A stretch of DNA of 64,000 nt from Lumbricus terrestris (Eukaryota > Annelida > Clitellata > Crassiclitellata > Lumbricidae), in the NCBI GenBank assembly GCA_949752735.1, contig OX457047.1, positions 39,584,995 to 39,648,994 on the forward strand, written 5' to 3'. Both the position numbers and the translations under genes were made by a program. Positions 60,301 to 64,000 of the stretch are shown here, in pieces. The notes beneath the pieces were generated by a model, which did no database searches, was not told the origin of the DNA, and saw nothing but the letters and a program-made list of their open reading frames with translations. Position 1 is the stretch's first letter. Each line of letters begins with the position of its first letter.

Positions 60301-63300
60301 TTGTCATACGTATCCCGACTAGCCAAAGACTTGCATATTAATGTCATATTAATGACATATTAATGACATGTTAATGACATATTAATGTCACATTAATGTC
60401 ACATTAATGTCGTATTAATGACATGTTTCATACAGACTGTGTAATGTTTTTTTAGACTCGAGCGAGGTTCTAATGTTCAGGTCCCATAATCGTTTCATTA
60501 ATCCATTAATTAATTTCAAGAATTTATACAGCATCCCTCCAAGAAGCCAACTCAGAGGTGATCCCAGCACATCGAAGATGATACAAACAGGTTTTAAGGA
60601 CCCTGTAAAACACTGACTCTACGTAACAGATGCATATCCAAAGGGAGACTATTCCAGACAGATGGACCTACAACTGAGAAAGCACGACTACGCTGACATA
60701 TTGAGGTTCTAACACAAGGGACTAAAAGTTCCCCACTAGAGGCAAAGTGAAGGGCTCTGCAAGTTAGGACAACAGAGATTCAACAGCAGATACCACATAG
60801 ATAGGACAACAGACACTTGACAGCAGATACCCCATAGATAGGCTGGAACATAGCCAACGCCAAACCAGTGCAGCATTTCTGTACAGGGTTTCTGTACAGG
60901 GCCGTGTTTAGCATAGGACCATTCGGTGCGGTGCACCGAATTCCTCTGAGCCGAGAGTTTTGTTGCCATTGGACAAATGTCTTTTGCGAGTCTCAGTGTT
61001 ACTTAAACCTTTTGTAAAATCAGTAAGTGTAAGAAAGCATTATTTTCACTATGTCCACCAATTTTAAATTTGTAATAGAGGTTTCACAATAAACTGAAAG
61101 GTGGATCAGTTAAATATATATTCATCTTTTATTGAATCACTTTGTCTCTGATGTAGCACTTTGCACTGACACTCGAGGAACCTTAAAGACGGCCCTGTTT
61201 CTGTACTCGATGCGCTGAGAGACAGGGAGCCCGTGTAGAGGGCCATGCATGTAAACTGAAATACAGGCATAGAGGAGCTACACAAACATGACCAACAAAT
61301 TAAACCATGAATTCATACAGCATGCAATGTACATCAATAATGAATGACATCACAGCGTCTGCTCACCGTCTGTACGTGTCATCTGAAAACGTTCGTCTTT
61401 TATCGACGAAAGGAGCATCATCATCGTCGTTGATTTCGATCGTCTCTTTTCGGTCGTCATCCTCCTCCGTATCAACCTTGCTTTTGATTCCATTGCCGTG
61501 TACGTCCGCATCACCCGATCCATCGTTCGACATCCAGGATAGATGGAAAGCATCCACGTCTAGACGTTCTTCTCCTCCATCTCCGTCTCCTCCACCTTCT
61601 ACAATCGATAGTTTTTAACGATCTTCAGCATGCACAAAAAAATTCTTTACAATTTTTTCTCTCCAACATTTATAAATATTTATCGAACAGAAGACAAACA
61701 GAAGAGAAAGAACAATAATAACAATAGTAATTATTATTATTTTTATAATAATAATATAGAATCTATTATATTTGCCATCTGCTAGACCGTCAATTGAGAG
61801 GTCACGATTTCAAATCCCCACCAGTGCAGAATTTTGGATTGAGATTTCTGCCCACCTGCAGCCCTAGCCAACCCAGAGATAATGGGTACACTGACCGCAC
61901 ACTGTCGGTGGGAAGATTAGATGGCACGGGAGAGGACTGGTCACACACCCACTCATAAGCCAAGGTTAAAAAACGAAGTTGCTAATGCTTCGTACTTGTA
62001 GCCACCTTAAGCTAGGTTAAAGGTGTGCTTTTCATCCCTTCTAATATTTATCCATCATGAGCCCTCTCTCGTTTACTTTTACAAGGGTACTCTTACCCTT
62101 TGTTTTGCAGTTTTTTTGCACATCAATTCAATCACGCAAATCCGTGCTTTCTCTGTGGTTGGCCCAGCGGTATGGAACCGTCTCCCTAGGTCACTCTCTG
62201 GCACATTCTATAAGCACTTGAAAATTGCTCTTTATGGCCATGCTGGAGTCGGGAGCACGTTCGAGTAGTTTCCTTAACCATTTACTGACCGAGGTTATAG
62301 GATTTCCTATAGCATTTACTACACTTAATAGGTAAAGGGTTAAAGAAGTGCTATAAAAATACTTGAATGAATGAACGAATAAAAAAAATTGCACGACAAG
62401 AATAGTGAAGAATAACTTATTACACGGCAAGAATAGTGAAAAATAACCAAGGTGCATATCGACCTGTCATCACATCCTCCTCCCCCTCCTCAGTTGCCCC
62501 AAAGTAATCGATGGCTTTAAGGTTCGGTTGATTACAACTGAAAAGAAACTCCTCAACTTTCTCGACCGCTTTCGTAAACCGCCTTGACACGTCGTCTGGC
62601 ATTTCAGTGTTCTAAAGAACAACGCAAAAAGTTTAAGTAAACGTCTTGGAGAACACAATCACTAACAATACGTGGAAATCTTGCAACTTCGATAGCAACG
62701 CTATTCTAAAAGCAAAACTAAACAAGCGTGAATATATCAAATTTCGAAAGTAACAAAACTGGAAAGTACATAGACTCTGCAAACCTTGTGAGCATCGTAG
62801 TCTTTGGAGATTGGCTGCATCCTCCTTGAGCTGTAGTTCATGGACAGTGGCCTAAAAATGTCAACAATGCTGTAGAGTACAGTGCAAGGTCGTAGCCAGA
62901 ATTTTATTTGGGGTTGGGGATATTTAATCAAACAGGCCGACAAACAATCCACGAATCAATGGACTAAGGGGCTTGGGGGATGATTTAGTCCATTGTAAAA
63001 TGTCACATTGAAATGGGAGCTTCCAAATGAAATCCTCTTAGTCCTTAATCACAATTGTGTTAGTAAATGCATTATTATTTCATGGTAGGATCATTTTATT
63101 TCGGGGTCATTCAAACACCTAAAACAACCTCCTAGGTACAGCCTTGGTACAGTGCAACAGATCTAAACATATTTGGGGAATTGTTAGACAAACACATTCC
63201 AGCACTTTTGCAAGGTGCTCAAAAATACTACAAATATGTTCATATCGAATATATCAAAACATTTGATCATACTTATGTTTTAATTTATCGTTTTCATCAA

Positions 63301-63361
63301 ATTCGATGAATCGAACGCGAACTCTACGCAATCTCTCGCGTCGTTTCACCAACTTCAGAGC
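57329..63361 (-). CDS. PWWP3A: PWWP3 (MUM1/EXPAND1-like) chromatin protein, C-terminal part
   Basis: Exons in transcript order: 63361-63273, 62851-62785, 62611-62464, 61598-61367, 60145-60079, 59489-59355, 58673-58569, 57550-57329 (stop TAG at 57331-57329). They give 354 aa; the upstream exons, including the WWP/WP motif, lie beyond the window. MUM1/PWWP3A is a PWWP-domain nucleosome-binding protein linked to chromatin relaxation after DNA damage (family knowledge). The first exon ALKLVKRRERLRRVRVRFIE matches the PWWP beta-strands following the WP. RRFTKAVEKVEEFLFS matches the helical segment after the PWWP. LVDLIKNSEKVEAHLRDVLL and VWFPEATIFGIHLQRDVSLD followed by KAEEIF match the conserved C-terminal domain. 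An acidic linker (about residues 102-178 of the visible part) is lineage-specific. Whether it is the A or B paralogue, or the single ancestral gene, cannot be told. Confidence 0.88.
57967..58207. mobile_element. Short hAT-like MITE, 241 bp
   Basis: Ends CAGTGGCGTAGACAAGG and (inverted) CAGTGGTGTAGCCAGG. Flanking octamers GTAATTTC (57959-57966) and ATAATTTC (58208-58215) match at seven of eight. The centre holds an AACAATTGTT foldback (58034-58072). PWWP3 last intron. Confidence 0.78.
58208..58290 (+). repeat. Dispersed repeat family B, diverged
   Basis: ATAATTTCTATAGTGCCACT, then CACAGCCAAAGCC, directly abutting the MITE above. Confidence 0.45.
59200..59335 (-). mobile_element. SINE family 2 fragment (tentative)
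   Basis: CTCCTCCTTCACCGTCTCGT followed by CTTACCACCAACAGTG resembles the inverted body of the 24015 copy. Located beside the donor of the 59489-59355 exon. Confidence 0.4.
60335..60425. repeat. 12-bp tandem repeat
   Basis: About 7 copies of ATTAATGACATATTAATGTC-type units (ATTAATG plus ACAT/TCAC), in PWWP3 intron. Confidence 0.9.
60505..60740 (-). mobile_element. Partner-LINE fragment, minus strand
   Basis: AATTTATACAGCATCCCTCC..CTCAGAGGTGATCCCAGCAC is the inverted LINE terminus. It continues into ACAGATGGACCTACAACTGA, shared with 22740-22790. Confidence 0.6.
60897..61197. mobile_element. Short hAT-like MITE, 301 bp
   Basis: Ends CAGGGCCGTGTTTA and (inverted) CAGGGCCGTCTTTA. Perfect 8-bp duplication TTTCTGTA at 60889-60896 and 61198-61205. 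The interior 61062-61140 recurs inverted at 58436-58530. Confidence 0.9.
61780..61995 (+). mobile_element. tRNA-derived SINE (family 2)
   Basis: Degraded tRNA-like head with GGTCACGATTTCAAATCC, then GCCCTAGCCAACCCAGAGAT, and GTGGGAAGATTAGATGGCAC with GGGAGAGGACTGGTCA. Same family as 24015-24255. Confidence 0.72.
62100..62385 (+). mobile_element. Partner-LINE ORF2 end and 3' terminus
   Basis: Encodes RAFSVVGPAVWNRLPRSLSG, then LKIALYGHAGVGSTFE and TAG. The motif RAFSV.GP..WN.LP is the standard C-terminus of CR1-like LINE ORF2. The 3'UTR is interrupted by a 62-bp TTAA element, then AAGAAGTGCTATAAAAATAC and (TGAA)n. 5' truncated. Confidence 0.85.
62278..62339. mobile_element. 62-bp TTAA-flanked element (piggyBac-like mini-MITE)
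   Basis: Flanked by TTAA at 62274-62277 and 62340-62343. Ends CCATTTACT and (inverted) CCCTTTACC. Removing it and one TTAA restores GAGTAGTTTCCTTAAAGAAG, which aligns with the uninterrupted GAGTAGTTTTCTTGAAGAGG of other LINE copies. Confidence 0.78.
62885..63146. mobile_element. Short hAT-like element, family CAAGGC, 262 bp
   Basis: Left end CAAGGTCGTAGCCAG; right end inverts to CAAGGCTGTACCTAGG. Perfect 8-bp duplication GTACAGTG at 62877-62884 and 63147-63154. It sits 33 nt upstream (transcript sense) of the PWWP3 exon starting at 62851. Confidence 0.9.
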
Positions 63362-63478
63362 CTGCACATGCGGACAGAAAAAACGGACAATTTATATTTA
63401 GTACTGTTGTAAAAAATTCAACTCTATAGTAATTCTTCCTTCAAAGAGCACAAATCAAATCAACCTCCAATGGAATCA

Positions 63479-63545
63479 ATGATGATGATGAAAATGAAGA
63501 TGGTGATGACGATGACGGCGATGATGATGATGATAATAATAATGT
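63479..63545. repeat. (GAT)n tract
   Basis: ATGATGATG with GAA/GAC variants, then AATAATAAT. Confidence 0.9.
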
Positions 63546-63584
63546 ATTCCATCTAAAAAGACACAACCGTTAGTGTCCGGTCAC

Positions 63585-63965
63585 TCCGGTGCATGTACTT
63601 CCTTTGATACAACAATGTAACGTACATGACGCACTCCAAATATGGCCATGTGCCTATATGCTGAATGTGCTACACTGGCTCCTCCAGCAGCGGATCTTGC
63701 ACCGGTTCAGCGCTTTGGTCATGCGCGGTCCTTGTTGGGTCTTGCTCCGGTCTGTCATCACAACCTCTACTGTCCAGTCCTGAATACAATGGGTCATTGC
63801 TCCCTTCGTTCAACAGGGTGTGCCCACCATCCCATTTGCACGAACAGCTAGCAGTATCGTGCCTTCTCGGTGGTTGGCCCCTCACTTTGGAACATGCTTC
63901 CTTAGAACTGTTTCTTAGAGCCTGAGGGATCATTTTCAACTCGGGCAAAACTAATAATAAAAAAT
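63585..63965 (+). pseudogene. LINE ORF2 C-terminal fragment
   Basis: NVLHWLLQQRILHRFSALVM (LHWLP..RI.. motif) and, in another frame, [15 protein letters not shown] at 63859-63903. These are two ordered C-terminal motifs of CR1-like LINE ORF2, separated by at least one frameshift. It ends GAGCCTGAGGGATCATTTTC. Confidence 0.8.
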
Positions 63966-64000
63966 ATGGCATCATGGATATTTACATTTGTCGAAGACTG

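Noticed and set aside
62785..62851. Coiled-coil reading ATVHELQLKEDAANLQRL of the second PWWP3 exon
   Set aside because: The frame is incompatible with the phase of both neighbouring exons and would hit a stop at the next junction; the KPLSMNYSSRR frame joins both sides.

Overview
The window is eukaryotic nuclear DNA from an intron-rich animal. It is AT-rich, and about one third or more of it is repeats. The repeat mix (tRNA-derived SINEs, 5'-truncated non-LTR elements, many short hAT elements with 8-bp target duplications, and a palindromic AGGCCT-type word scattered through introns) suggests a marine invertebrate. I lean towards an invertebrate deuterostome, but this is a guess. There are no bacterial-type operons, rRNA or functional tRNA genes, CRISPR arrays or intact viruses.

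Five protein-coding genes can be rebuilt exon by exon from conserved protein sequence and splice signals. From left to right they are: the last two coding exons of a tropomyosin (+, 937-1789); a complete PICK1 (-, 11046 to 3533, 10 coding exons, 445 aa); a complete PGAP1, the ER GPI-inositol deacylase (+, 14911-37818, 27 coding exons, about 961 aa, with one exon junction unresolved); a complete IFT70/TTC30, an IFT-B ciliary transport subunit (+, 40205-52408, 16 coding exons, 647 aa); and the C-terminal 354 codons of a PWWP3/MUM1-like chromatin protein (-, 63361 to 57329, 8 exons, continuing past the right edge). PICK1 and PGAP1 diverge from a 3.9-kb spacer. PGAP1 and IFT70 are in tandem, 2.4 kb apart. 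IFT70 and PWWP3 converge across 4.9 kb, most of it one nested transposon. The genes belong to unrelated pathways (cytoskeleton, membrane trafficking, GPI-anchor remodelling, cilium, chromatin), so the layout is ordinary animal synteny.

The most interesting content lies between and around the exons. (1) A three-level nest of hAT elements at 52758-55612, each level with its own intact 8-bp target duplication. (2) At least five other short elements with 8-bp duplications, including a three-copy family. Two of those three copies sit within 40 nt upstream of a splice acceptor. (3) A 62-bp element flanked by TTAA, whose insertion can be read directly against uninserted relatives. (4) A SINE family whose 3' end copies the last codons and stop codon of a partner LINE. 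(5) Four GC-AG introns among 58 mapped, each forced by reading frame. (6) A near-consensus RFX X-box 150 bp upstream of the IFT70 start codon. (7) An IFT70 gene split by 15 introns, although its human counterparts are intronless. I found no convincing novel biochemical system.
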